From an uncultured Flavobacteriales bacterium (GTDB lineage Bacteria; Bacteroidota; Bacteroidia; Flavobacteriales; Crocinitomicaceae), in the NCBI GenBank assembly GCA_946479285.1, contig CAMLFH010000004.1, forward strand, positions 186,001 through 250,000: a stretch of 64,000 nt of DNA. Reading direction: 5' to 3'. This document shows, piece after piece, positions 1 through 8,581 of the stretch. A model generated the notes under the pieces. It did not search any database. It had not been told where the DNA came from and saw only the letters and a list, made by a program, of their open reading frames with translations. The first letter of the stretch is position 1. The number at the start of each line of letters is the position of its first letter. The translations under genes and the position numbers were made by a program.

Positions 1-735
1 GCCGACCAAAATAATATCATCGTTGTAATCTGTTTGAAGTTCCCAAATCCCGGCAAAAGAAATCGATTTCACCCAGACATCGTTTAAGTTTGTGTCGAGT
101 TTCACTAATCCGTAGGTCGAAACAAAAGGATTTGCCACCAAAATCTGCGATTGAAAGAACGCAGTATCCCGATAACTAAAGGAAATAATCGGATTGTCCT
201 GGGAATCAAGTGTCACTTTTCCAATAGGAAAGTTGTAATTGCTGCTTGAACCTGCCAAAAACCGCGTTCCGAAATTTCGCTTCTTCAGAATCTCTCCGTT
301 TTCGTCCATGACCAGTACAATATTCTCGCCCAGGTCGTAATTGATAGCCACAGTATCCAAAACCACATCTTCCCGGACAGCCGCCAGTAAAATCAATTCG
401 TTGTTCGCATTCACTTCAATATCCATCAGGTCAATATAATTGACATTGAAGGTTTTTGCCCAGATGTAATTCCCCAGTGTATCCAGTCGGGCAATATATC
501 CCACAGAGGAACCGGCCTGAGGTGTCACGGTAATCGTACCAAAGGTGGTGGGTTGATTCATTCGCCCACAGGTAAATACATCGTTGTGATTTCCCTTTAC
601 AATTTCCTTCACACTGTATTGCGCGGTGCTGCCGATATTCTGGGCCCAATTCCAGGTTTGTGCATTTCCTTTGGTAATTGCAAGTAAAAAAATAAGTGGT
701 AATAGAAGCCGGTTTTTCAAGTTGTTGGTCATCAT
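1..735 (-). CDS. Secreted propeller-like protein, N-terminal part (3' end outside window)
   Basis: The minus-strand frame is open for 245 codons from an ATG at 735 (a second ATG is at 732) to the window edge, so the C-terminus is missing. The first 25 residues form a signal peptide (Lys/Arg start, LLLPLIFLLAI core, cleavage after GNAQ). The rest has repeating units of the kind 'VARLDTLGNYIWAK', with Asp and Gly turns and short beta strands, as in SBBP/delta-60-like repeat proteins of Bacteroidota. The complete protein at 19364-21109 has the same architecture and ends in a T9SS sorting domain, so this one may also be a T9SS substrate, but that end is not visible. Function is unknown. Confidence 0.75.
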   Translation of the reverse strand, partial: MMTNNLKNRLLLPLIFLLAITKGNAQTWNWAQNIGSTAQYSVKEIVKGNHNDVFTCGRMNQPTTFGTITVTPQAGSSVGYIARLDTLGNYIWAKTFNVNYIDLMDIEVNANNELILLAAVREDVVLDTVAINYDLGENIVLVMDENGEILKKRNFGTRFLAGSSSNYNFPIGKVTLDSQDNPIISFSYRDTAFFQSQILVANPFVSTYGLVKLDTNLNDVWVKSISFAGIWELQTDYNDDIILVG

Positions 736-828
736 GTGTTTAAATGGGTTGAAAATTAGTTCACTAATAGTGATTTTCATGGAAGACTGAGATTTATGGA
801 AAAGGTTGTGTTTGAAGAAATGAAATTC

Positions 829-1419
829 TTATTCAAACAGCTTTTCCATTCCTGCCGGAGGTGGATGCCCGTATTTCTTACTGCTTTTCATAGATTCAAT
901 GCACAGTTCTTCAATAATAGGGTTCTCTTCAAAAAGAGCTTCTGCAGTTTTCAATTCCATCAGTTCCTCCAGTTGTGGATGATTCTCTAAATCGTAAGAA
1001 ATCCCCCAAAACAACATTTTCAATTCATCATACAAATTTTCAATTTTCAATTGTTTTTCATTCGCTTTCGCCTCGTAATATTCAATAAAACTGCCCTCAA
1101 TATCTTTCACGAATTTGTCATTTTTCACCTCGTCATACTTTATCCATGCTAAGAGTAAAAAACAGACTGTAAAGAAACTAACTACTCCCAAAGCAGGTTT
1201 TGCGGGATCCGGGTATTCATTCTTTTTTCCAAACCAGTAAATCCAAATTCCCATTCCTGCAAAAACAACCCAAACCCCTATTCCACCTATTATAAATCCT
1301 TCCTGGTAGCTCATTGGAGCTTTACGCACCCATCCGAGGTATAAATATGCTCCTGCTAAAAAGCTCCAGACCGCAACCAGTGCAATCCAACATATATTTC
1401 TGATTAACTTCTTGTTCAT
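829..1419 (-). CDS. Small membrane protein of unknown function
   Basis: A 196-residue protein I do not recognise. It has three hydrophobic segments (about residues 9-30, 42-62 and 75-92) and then a soluble, Glu/Lys-rich helical C-terminal half (about 95-196) that ends HPPPAGMEKLFE. The predicted topology is three membrane helices with a cytoplasmic or periplasmic tail. It is transcribed away from the sterol operon, and a hairpin at 1502-1534 lies in the shared upstream region. Codon use and length are normal for a real gene. Confidence 0.7.
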   Translation of the reverse strand: MNKKLIRNICWIALVAVWSFLAGAYLYLGWVRKAPMSYQEGFIIGGIGVWVVFAGMGIWIYWFGKKNEYPDPAKPALGVVSFFTVCFLLLAWIKYDEVKNDKFVKDIEGSFIEYYEAKANEKQLKIENLYDELKMLFWGISYDLENHPQLEELMELKTAEALFEENPIIEELCIESMKSSKKYGHPPPAGMEKLFE

Positions 1420-1760
1420 TAGGTTTTGTTTTTGGAGTGCAATTTAAGCATTCGTTTTAGTTGACTTCCTTTGCGGAGAAAATATAATCACCCTGATTAG
1501 TAATGAAGTGTCTGACATAGCAGACTACTTCATTGTTTATTTAAACGATTTGTTACAAATTCCGCACGCATTACTATTCTCAACCGTTCAGAAGGGAAAT
1601 TTCACAACAGAACCCTTTTTCATTACAGAAAACACGAGTCTTTCACCCCATTAAACCCTTCTGATTGATCCGGTTAACCGGTAAATTGATACATCATATA
1701 AGCCTTTTTATTTGCTTCAACCCAGTCCCTGCAATCCATTTCGCTGCTTTGACCGTATTC

Positions 1761-1795
1761 TCTATTGCGGAATTCCAAGTGACTCCCGCAATAGA
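1761..1795. promoter_or_regulatory. Inverted repeat upstream of sterol operon promoter
   Basis: TCTATTGCGG at 1761-1770 and its exact reverse complement CCGCAATAGA at 1786-1795 lie 29 bp upstream of the -33 box. The arms are too far apart for a classical short operator but would form a stable hairpin or bind a dimer on adjacent helical turns. It is not followed by a T-run, so a terminator is unlikely. Confidence 0.3.
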
Positions 1796-1823
1796 ATTTA
1801 GTTTTAACAGTAAAAAATGGGGA

Positions 1824-1850
1824 TTGATGTCTAAAATGTCCCTATCTTTG
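1824..1850 (+). promoter_or_regulatory. Bacteroidota-type promoter of the sterol operon
   Basis: TTG at 1824-1826, a 16-nt spacer, and TATCTTTG at 1843-1850 match the Bacteroidota sigma consensus TTG ... TAnnTTTG. Transcription would start near 1856-1858, leaving a leader of only a few bases before the ATG at 1862. A very similar -7 box (TATCTTTG) precedes pdeM and nrtR in this window. Confidence 0.6.
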
Positions 1851-1861
1851 TGCCCTAATAA

Positions 1862-2977
1862 ATGGAGAAAACAATGATTAGAAGGGCTGCGTATTATTCC
1901 TTTCATGTATCTGAATTAGTATATCTCATGCGAATGAAGAAAGAATTTCAACAATTCAGACCTTCAGAAAAGCGCTTGACCGATTTATCAAAATCCACAG
2001 ATGATTTGAATTATTGTTATGAAGCCCTTAAAAAGGTTTCCCGTTCTTTTGCTGTGGTGATCCAGCAATTACCGGAAGAACTGAAAAATCCGGTTTGTTT
2101 GTTTTACCTCATTTTAAGAGGCCTTGATACCATTGAAGATGACATGAACATCGACAATTCTGTCAAAAAAGACATGCTCCTTACCTTTGCCGACCGCATC
2201 AATAAAGAAGAATTTATACTTGAAAACGTTGGAGATACCCAGGATTACCGGGATTTGATGCTTCATTTCGATAAAGTGATCCGCGAATACCAAAAGCTGG
2301 CGCCGGAATACAAAGAAGTCATTACTGATATAACCAATGAAATGGCTGTCGGGATGAACAAGTATGCGCATGAAACCGTTGAAAGTTATGCCGATTGGGA
2401 CGATTACTGCTATTATGTAGCCGGTTTAGTTGGAATTGGATTGAGCAGATTGTTCCTTGCGTCCAAATTAGAGACCAGCGAAAAGCTTTCCAATAAAAGC
2501 CTCAGCAATGAAATGGGCTTGTTCCTTCAGAAAACAAACATCACGCGTGATTTTGCGGAAGATTTGGAACAAGGACGCATTTTCTGGCCGGAAGAATCCT
2601 GGAAGAATAAAGCCAATACCTTACACGAGTTACAGGCCGACGAAAAAAGCGGACTTGCTGCTTTGAATGAAGTGGTGATCAACGCATTGGGACACGTTCC
2701 TGCCTGCCTGGAATTCCTGGAATGTATAGACAATGAGAAAATTTTCCGTTTTTGCGCTATCCCGCAATTGATGGCTATTGCAACATTGAAAGAATTGTAT
2801 AACAATCCGGAAGTCCTGCACAAAAATGTAAAGATGCGAAAAGGAAGAACTGCGAAATACTTTATGGCAATCCCTGATTTTGACAGTACTAAAAAAGAAT
2901 TCATCGCTATTTTGAAAAGCCTGGAGAAGAAAGATACTACCGGTAAAATCAAATCAATCCTGGCTAAAATCCACTAA
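1862..2977 (+). CDS. sqs: Squalene synthase, eukaryote-like
   Basis: Condenses two farnesyl diphosphates to squalene via presqualene diphosphate, using NADPH. The 371 residues align without gaps of note to animal/fungal farnesyl-diphosphate farnesyltransferase. Visible matches are the first Asp-rich motif DTIEDD at 89-94, YYVAGLVGIGLSRLF near 184-198, the second Asp motif DFAED at 230-234, FWPEE at 241-245 and FCAIPQLMAIATL. The usual bacterial route, HpnCDE, is different. Unlike the eukaryotic enzyme there is no C-terminal membrane anchor; the chain ends in a Lys-rich tail. It is first in the operon, and its stop overlaps the squalene epoxidase start in TAATG, which implies translational coupling. 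Confidence 0.93.
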   Translation: MEKTMIRRAAYYSFHVSELVYLMRMKKEFQQFRPSEKRLTDLSKSTDDLNYCYEALKKVSRSFAVVIQQLPEELKNPVCLFYLILRGLDTIEDDMNIDNSVKKDMLLTFADRINKEEFILENVGDTQDYRDLMLHFDKVIREYQKLAPEYKEVITDITNEMAVGMNKYAHETVESYADWDDYCYYVAGLVGIGLSRLFLASKLETSEKLSNKSLSNEMGLFLQKTNITRDFAEDLEQGRIFWPEESWKNKANTLHELQADEKSGLAALNEVVINALGHVPACLEFLECIDNEKIFRFCAIPQLMAIATLKELYNNPEVLHKNVKMRKGRTAKYFMAIPDFDSTKKEFIAILKSLEKKDTTGKIKSILAKIH

Positions 2978-4293
2978 TGAGTACAGGCGAATTTGATATC
3001 ATCGTTGTTGGTGCCGGAGTTGCCGGAGGAGTATTTGCTGCTTCTCAACCATCGGGCACACGCATTCTTGTAGTGGAACGCGACCTGACGGAACCCGACA
3101 GAATTATCGGTGAACTCATGCAGCCTCGCGGAATTCAGGCTTTGACTGAAATGGGATTGAGTCATTTGCTGGAAGGCATAGACGCGCAGGAAGTAAACGG
3201 TTATAACCTGATCAAAGGAAACGAACGTTTCACCATCAATTACGACGAAGTTCAAAAAGGAATTCATGGAATTGGCTTGAGAAACGGAAAGTTTTTGACC
3301 AACATCCGCAAAGAACTTCAACAAAGAGAAAATATCACCCTCGTTCAGGGAAATATTACACAAATACTGGAGAACAACGGAACTATTTCCGGTGTAAGCT
3401 ATACGCAGGAAGACGGAACAACCGTTTCTCAACATGCTAAATTGACCATTGTTTCTGACGGACCGATGTCCATACTGCGCGATAAGTTGAGCAAAGTGAA
3501 CAAAAAAGTCACTTCCTATTTCATGGGAATGGTCCTGAAAGATTTGGAATTGGAACATCCTTCTTACGGCCACATGATCGTTACCGGGGAGTTTCCAATC
3601 CTTGTTTATCCCATTCATACCAACGCTTATCGAATCCTGATTGATTATCCCGGAGGAAAAGCTCCCAAAATGGGAAAAGAATCCATTGAACGAATGAAGG
3701 AATCGGTTGTAAAAATATTGCCGGAAGAAATGATTCCTGCATTTTTGAAAGCACTGGAAGAAGAACCCATCAAAGTGATGCCGAATCACTCCATGAAAGG
3801 TCAGGCATTTCGCATGAAAGGTGCCGCACTTTTGGGTGATTCATTAAACATGAGACATCCTTTAACGGGTGGCGGTATGACAGCATCCTTTACAGATATT
3901 CTTTGTCTGAACGAGCAATTAGCAGGAATTGACTTCCGGGATGAAACCAAATTGGAATCTGCCGTTAATGCATATTATCAGAAAAGAGGAAAAAATGTTG
4001 AGACAATCAACATTTTGGCAAACGCTTTGTATGAAGTGTTCACCAATGAAGAATTGAAAGAAGCATGTTTTGAATATTTACAGAAAGGTGGAGAACAGGC
4101 TACAGGCCCGCTTTCCATTCTATCGGGAATCAACAGGAACAAACAATTTTTGTTGAAACACTTTTTCAAAGTGGCTATGCAGCACCCGATCCATTTTATT
4201 ACAAAACCGGCAAAACAAATACGTTTATATAAAAATGCAAAAAGAATTCTTTACCCAATCTTAAAGGATGAAGAAGTTGCAGCAATGATATAA
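2977..4293 (+). CDS. sqe: Squalene epoxidase (squalene monooxygenase)
   Basis: An FAD-dependent monooxygenase that converts squalene and O2 to (3S)-2,3-oxidosqualene, the committed step of sterol synthesis. Residues 7-17 form the Rossmann start with GxGxxG (GAGVAGG). ERDLTEPDRIIGE follows at about 35-47, and GDSLNMRHPLTGGGMT at 287-302 is the FAD-binding motif diagnostic of SQLE/ERG1. Length is 438 residues, lacking the N-terminal membrane extension of the animal enzyme. It overlaps squalene synthase upstream and the isomerase downstream by one base (TAATG each time). The activity needs oxygen and a reductase partner not encoded here. Confidence 0.93.
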   Translation: MSTGEFDIIVVGAGVAGGVFAASQPSGTRILVVERDLTEPDRIIGELMQPRGIQALTEMGLSHLLEGIDAQEVNGYNLIKGNERFTINYDEVQKGIHGIGLRNGKFLTNIRKELQQRENITLVQGNITQILENNGTISGVSYTQEDGTTVSQHAKLTIVSDGPMSILRDKLSKVNKKVTSYFMGMVLKDLELEHPSYGHMIVTGEFPILVYPIHTNAYRILIDYPGGKAPKMGKESIERMKESVVKILPEEMIPAFLKALEEEPIKVMPNHSMKGQAFRMKGAALLGDSLNMRHPLTGGGMTASFTDILCLNEQLAGIDFRDETKLESAVNAYYQKRGKNVETINILANALYEVFTNEELKEACFEYLQKGGEQATGPLSILSGINRNKQFLLKHFFKVAMQHPIHFITKPAKQIRLYKNAKRILYPILKDEEVAAMI

Positions 4294-5312
4294 TGGAAAA
4301 AATAGAACACGAATCGCTGGAAGCAGCAGACTTAAGAAAGCAGAACCATTTGGATTTGGCTTTCGCTTCACAGAGTGCACTCTCTGATGGCCGTTTTTAT
4401 TACGAACCAATGCTGGCATCGCATGCTGAGCAATCGGATTTACCTATTCAATTAGGTAATAAAACATTGCGTTATCCAATCTGGATTTCAAGTATGACAG
4501 GTGGTACATCCGCTGCTGGACCTCTCAATAAAATGTTGGCAAAAACAGCCAATAAATATGGTTTTGGAATGGGCTTAGGCTCTTGCCGCATCATTTTGGA
4601 AGACAATACGTATTTCGACGATTTCAACCTGCGCCCGATTCTTGGAGATGCTTCTCCCCTATACGCTAATGTGGGAATTGCTCAAATTGAGCGATTAATA
4701 GATAAAGGTCAGGCATCTAAGTTGAAAGCATTGGTTGATAAACTGGATGCAGACGGATTAATTGTACATGTGAATCCTTTACAGGAATGGCTGCAGCCGG
4801 AAGGCGATTTGATTCAGCGTTCCCCGCTTGTAACTATCAAACAGCTGCTGAATGAGATCAACACCAACATCATTGTAAAAGAAGTTGGTCAGGGCTTTGG
4901 CCCGGAAAGTATGCGGGAATTATTGAAGCTGCCGATTTTGGCAATTGATTTTGCTGCAAATGGCGGTACAAACTTTTCAAAACTTGAATTGCTGCGTAAC
5001 GAACCATTGAAAGCGCATTATGAAGAGGTTATTGCGTTGGGGCATTCTGCTTCCGAAATGGTAGATTTTTTGAACAAATCAATCCAGGAACTAGGTTCTG
5101 AACGTAAGTGTACTAATGTGATTATTAGTGGTGGGATCAAAAACTTTTTAGATGGTTATTATTTAACCTCGAAAGCGAACATGCCGGCGATTTACGGTCA
5201 GGCAGCACCATTCTTAAAACAGGCAAATGAATCCCAGGAGGCATTGGATACATTTGCTGAAATACAAATAAAAGGGTTATTAATGGCTCACAAATTTCTA
5301 AAAATCAGGTAA
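4293..5312 (+). CDS. fni: Type 2 isopentenyl-diphosphate delta-isomerase
   Basis: An FMN/NADPH-dependent enzyme that interconverts IPP and DMAPP. The 339 residues carry the family's RKxxHLDLA start, the WISSMTGGT motif at about 64-72, HVNPLQEWLQPEGD at about 159-172 (substrate and Mg contacts) and the FMN-binding barrel end with ISGGIKNFLDGY. It is unrelated to the type 1 Nudix isomerase. In this operon it supplies the DMAPP primer for the downstream prenyl synthase. It is coupled on both sides by TAATG overlaps. Confidence 0.93.
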   Translation: MEKIEHESLEAADLRKQNHLDLAFASQSALSDGRFYYEPMLASHAEQSDLPIQLGNKTLRYPIWISSMTGGTSAAGPLNKMLAKTANKYGFGMGLGSCRIILEDNTYFDDFNLRPILGDASPLYANVGIAQIERLIDKGQASKLKALVDKLDADGLIVHVNPLQEWLQPEGDLIQRSPLVTIKQLLNEINTNIIVKEVGQGFGPESMRELLKLPILAIDFAANGGTNFSKLELLRNEPLKAHYEEVIALGHSASEMVDFLNKSIQELGSERKCTNVIISGGIKNFLDGYYLTSKANMPAIYGQAAPFLKQANESQEALDTFAEIQIKGLLMAHKFLKIR

Positions 5313-6622
5313 TGAAAATAATAGAAGGGTTCTCAAAAAAGAACAAGCAGGAGAAGTTGGAAGCGATTGCCAAATTTTTCAAGTCTCCGGAGAAAGCGAT
5401 GGAAACTTTTAAAAGTTTTGATCACTGTGAAGCTGCTGTTCAGGAGGTTATTAATGAGTTTAGTGAAAATACAATCTCGAATTTCCACTTACCGTATAGT
5501 ATTGCTCCAAACTTTTTGATCAATGGAAAAACTTTTGCCGTTCCAATGGTTATTGAAGAAAGTTCTGTTGTTGCCGCTGCTGCAAACAGCGCAAAATTCT
5601 GGTATACTTTAGGTGGTTTCCACACAAAAATTGTTGATACGGAGAAAGTTGGACAAGTTCACTTCCTGTGGCACGATGATATTCAAAAACTGAAGAGTCG
5701 TTTTGAAGAATTGAAGCAACTTTTCTTCAAAGGTTCGGAAGATTTGACTGTAAACATGCGCAAACGCGGCGGAGGGGTGAAAGATATCGTTTTAAAAGAC
5801 CTTTCAGACAAAGAACCGGGATTGATGCAGTTATTTGTGACTTTTGAAACAGTTGATTCAATGGGTGCAAATTTCGTAAACTCTTGTTTGGAGCGTTTCG
5901 CTGAATTATTCAGAAACTGGTACCAGGAACAAACCGACCTGAAAAAAGACGGATTGGAGATCATTATGTCCATTCTTTCCAACCTCACTCCGAATTGTGT
6001 GGTGAAGTGCTGGGTAGAAACAGACGTTAAAAACCTGGATGGAATTGTTCCGGGAGTTTCCGGGAAAGATTTCGCTAAAAAATTCCACACAGCTGTAAGA
6101 ATTGCACAAGTAGATCCTTACCGCGCAACAACGCACAACAAAGGAATTTATAACGGTATTGATGCAGTTGTCCTTGCAACAGGAAATGACTTTAGAGCAG
6201 TTGAAGCTTGTGGTCATGCTTATGCAAGTATGAATGGAACTTATTCTTCTTTAACCAATTGTACGATTGAGAATGATACTTTCCGTTTTGAATTGACCCT
6301 GCCTATCGCAATGGGAGTTGTTGGCGGATTGACAAACTTACACCCGCTGGTGAAACTGTCTCACGAGCTTTTGGATTTCCCGAATGCACGTGAGCTGATG
6401 GGAATAGCTGCGGCAGCAGGATTGGCTAACAATTTTGGCGCGGTTAAATCATTGACAACAACCGGTATTCAGCAGGGACACATGAAAATGCATTTGTTCA
6501 ATATCATGAATCAGTTGGAAGTCAAAAAAGAAGACCGCGATAAAGTCGTAGCTTACTTCAAAGACAAAAACGTTTCTGTATCAGCAGTTCGTACTTATGT
6601 TCAATCTTTTCAATTAGTTTAA
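5312..6622 (+). CDS. mvaA: Hydroxymethylglutaryl-CoA reductase, class II type
   Basis: Reduces HMG-CoA to mevalonate, the entry into the mevalonate pathway present here. The 436 residues lack the membrane domain of class I enzymes. Catalytic residues expected from Pseudomonas mevalonii HMGR can be placed: E52 (in ENTISNFHLPY), K277 (HNKGI), D293 (ATGND, 16 residues after the Lys) and H390 (QQGHMKMH). The substrate loop FVTFETVDSMGANFVN is intact. It is often annotated as degradative because of its class, but the operon context makes a biosynthetic role far more likely. Confidence 0.93.
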   Translation: MKIIEGFSKKNKQEKLEAIAKFFKSPEKAMETFKSFDHCEAAVQEVINEFSENTISNFHLPYSIAPNFLINGKTFAVPMVIEESSVVAAAANSAKFWYTLGGFHTKIVDTEKVGQVHFLWHDDIQKLKSRFEELKQLFFKGSEDLTVNMRKRGGGVKDIVLKDLSDKEPGLMQLFVTFETVDSMGANFVNSCLERFAELFRNWYQEQTDLKKDGLEIIMSILSNLTPNCVVKCWVETDVKNLDGIVPGVSGKDFAKKFHTAVRIAQVDPYRATTHNKGIYNGIDAVVLATGNDFRAVEACGHAYASMNGTYSSLTNCTIENDTFRFELTLPIAMGVVGGLTNLHPLVKLSHELLDFPNARELMGIAAAAGLANNFGAVKSLTTTGIQQGHMKMHLFNIMNQLEVKKEDRDKVVAYFKDKNVSVSAVRTYVQSFQLV

Positions 6623-7522
6623 TTGACAATTACTGAAAACACTATAAGAACCTATAAGGCATCAGGAAAACTGATGCTTTTTGGTGAATACCTGGTCCTG
6701 AACGGAGCAGATAGCCTGGCCTTCCCCTTAAAATTCGGACAAACACTTTCGGTAACCAGGGCTGATGCCATTAGCTGGGAAAGTTATGCCAGAGATGGAA
6801 TGTGGTTTTCAGCTTCTTTGGACCATGATTTCAACATCCTGGAGACCAATAACGAAGAAGCTGCTGAAATACTGAAACAGTTATTCCTTGTTATCAGAAC
6901 GGAAAAACCCGATCTTGACTTTCAAAACACATTCAAATCGGAGGCGAATTTTGAATTGAATTGGGGAATTGGATCCAGCTCTACTTTGATCAGCTTATTG
7001 AGTCAATGGTCAGGCGTGGAAGCTAAGAAACTCCTGGATGTATCTTTTGGCGGCTCCGGTTACGATGTAGCTTGTGCAACAGCAAACGGCCCGATCATTT
7101 ACGCAAACGGAAAAGTAAAAGAAGAAGTAGCACTCCCGGAATCCATAACGGATAAACTACTCTTTATTTATTTGGGCAATAAGCAAAACTCGCGGGAAGA
7201 AATCAAACGTTTCAACAAAAAGAACGTAGTTCAGAGCCAGGTTGATGAAATGAATACCATTATTTCTACAGCCTTGCAAACGGATAAAATTGAGGTGTTT
7301 GAGCAGCAATTGGATCTTTCCGAAGATTTAATTTCTTCAATTATAGAGACTACTAAATTAAAACAACGTTTCTTTGCAGATTATTCCTACAGCATCAAGT
7401 CACTTGGTGCCTGGGGAGGAGATTTTTTTATGGCTACATACAGAGATCTCGAAACTGCAAAAAACTACTTTGAGAAGAAAGGATACGATACATTCTTTAC
7501 TTATCAGGAATTTATAAAATAA
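6623..7522 (+). CDS. GYDIA-family GHMP kinase, probable mevalonate-pathway kinase
   Basis: A 299-residue GHMP kinase. The N-terminal 'SGKLMLFGEYLVL' and the GSSST phosphate loop near 114-119 are intact, and GGSGYDVACA is the signature that names the GYDIA family in Bacteroidota. The start is TTG at 6623, directly after the reductase stop. The first in-frame ATG would delete part of the substrate-binding N-terminus, so TTG is preferred. The operon has separate mevalonate kinase and decarboxylase genes but no classical phosphomevalonate kinase, so this enzyme is the best candidate for phosphorylating mevalonate 5-phosphate. That assignment is inference. Confidence 0.85.
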   Translation: MTITENTIRTYKASGKLMLFGEYLVLNGADSLAFPLKFGQTLSVTRADAISWESYARDGMWFSASLDHDFNILETNNEEAAEILKQLFLVIRTEKPDLDFQNTFKSEANFELNWGIGSSSTLISLLSQWSGVEAKKLLDVSFGGSGYDVACATANGPIIYANGKVKEEVALPESITDKLLFIYLGNKQNSREEIKRFNKKNVVQSQVDEMNTIISTALQTDKIEVFEQQLDLSEDLISSIIETTKLKQRFFADYSYSIKSLGAWGGDFFMATYRDLETAKNYFEKKGYDTFFTYQEFIK

Positions 7523-8578
7523 ATGGAAACAGAAAAAGAATTGATGAATCAGGTAAAAGTTACGTGGCGCTGCCCATCGAATATTGCTATTGTTAAATAC
7601 TGGGGAAAAAAGGGAAATCAAATTCCTTGCAACTCTTCGTTAAGTTTGACTTTGTCGAATTCATTCACAACGGTAGAAGCCGAATTGTCGGACAAAACAT
7701 CGGATGAAGCGGTTCAGTTATCCTACTTTTTTGAAGGAGAGGTGAATGAGAAATTCGGTCAGCGTGTTGCCAAATTTTTGAATGATAATAGCGCCTATTT
7801 CTCGTTTATCACGGAGAAAGCAATTACAATCAATTCTTCCAACAGTTTCCCGCATTCAGCAGGAATTGCTTCTTCTGCATCTGCATTCGGTGCAATTTCT
7901 TTGGCGCTTTTGGACATTTCTTACACTCTACAGGGAAAAGAAAAAGATGCGACTTTCTACACGGAGGCTAGTAATTTAGCGCGTTTAGGAAGTGGAAGTG
8001 CGTCACGCAGTATGTACCCTGCTTTCGCACAATGGGGAGAAAACTCCCTGGTTCCAAACTCTTCCAATGAGCACGCGATTGAGATCAAAGAAGTGCATCC
8101 GATCTTTCAGAACATGAAAGATGCCATTTTGATCATTGAAGATGAACCTAAGAAAGTATCCAGTTCTGTTGGTCACTCGTTAATGAATAATCACCCGTAT
8201 GCGGAAAATCGCTTCAAGCAGGCTAATGAGCGCACAGCTGAGTTAGTGGAGATTCTGAAAACCGGGAACATGGAAGCATTTATTCACATGTGTGAATCAG
8301 AAGCCTTGACTTTGCACGCCATGATGATGACTTCTATGGATTATTATTTATTGGTAAAACCCGGAACCATCACAGCAATTGAAAAACTAATGGAATTCCG
8401 TAAGGAAAATAACATTCCGGTTTGTTTCACCTTGGATGCAGGTCCGAATGTACACGTTCTTTACCCGAAAGCATACGAAACCCAGGTAGAAGAATTTATC
8501 AAAAACGGTTTAAGTGATACTTACAAAAAGGTCATTTACGACCAAGAGGGTTCTGGACCAACAAAAATGAACAACTAA
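7523..8578 (+). CDS. mvaD: Diphosphomevalonate decarboxylase
   Basis: ATP-dependent decarboxylation of mevalonate 5-diphosphate to IPP. The 351 residues show the opening NIAIVKYWGKK (about 18-28), the ATP loop SFPHSAGIASSASAFGA, the RLGSGSASRS segment with the substrate-binding Arg, and TLDAGPNVH with the catalytic Asp (D305; the equivalent of yeast D302). It starts immediately after the previous stop and lies 3 bp from mevalonate kinase. Confidence 0.93.
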   Translation: METEKELMNQVKVTWRCPSNIAIVKYWGKKGNQIPCNSSLSLTLSNSFTTVEAELSDKTSDEAVQLSYFFEGEVNEKFGQRVAKFLNDNSAYFSFITEKAITINSSNSFPHSAGIASSASAFGAISLALLDISYTLQGKEKDATFYTEASNLARLGSGSASRSMYPAFAQWGENSLVPNSSNEHAIEIKEVHPIFQNMKDAILIIEDEPKKVSSSVGHSLMNNHPYAENRFKQANERTAELVEILKTGNMEAFIHMCESEALTLHAMMMTSMDYYLLVKPGTITAIEKLMEFRKENNIPVCFTLDAGPNVHVLYPKAYETQVEEFIKNGLSDTYKKVIYDQEGSGPTKMNN

Positions 8579-8581
8579 TAA

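Larger units (their letters stand above)
1420..1861. other. Divergent intergenic region with three inverted repeats
   Basis: 442 bp between a leftward membrane-protein gene and the rightward sterol operon, with no convincing gene. It holds an imperfect 13-bp inverted repeat (1502-1534, AATGAAGT/ACTTCATT arms), a perfect 12-bp palindrome CCGGTTAACCGG (1670-1681), a 10-bp inverted repeat TCTATTGCGG/CCGCAATAGA with a 15-nt spacer (1761-1795), and then the promoter. Some of these could be operators controlling the operon; this is inference from position and symmetry only. Confidence 0.5.

Noticed and set aside
1694..1906. A 70-residue minus-strand frame before the sterol operon
   Set aside because: It overlaps the mapped promoter and the squalene synthase start, has no recognisable domain and is probably not translated.
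2974..3789. A 271-residue open frame on the minus strand opposite squalene epoxidase
   Set aside because: It is the antisense shadow of a well-supported gene, has no domain, and its composition (many His, Phe, Asn) is typical of antisense frames.
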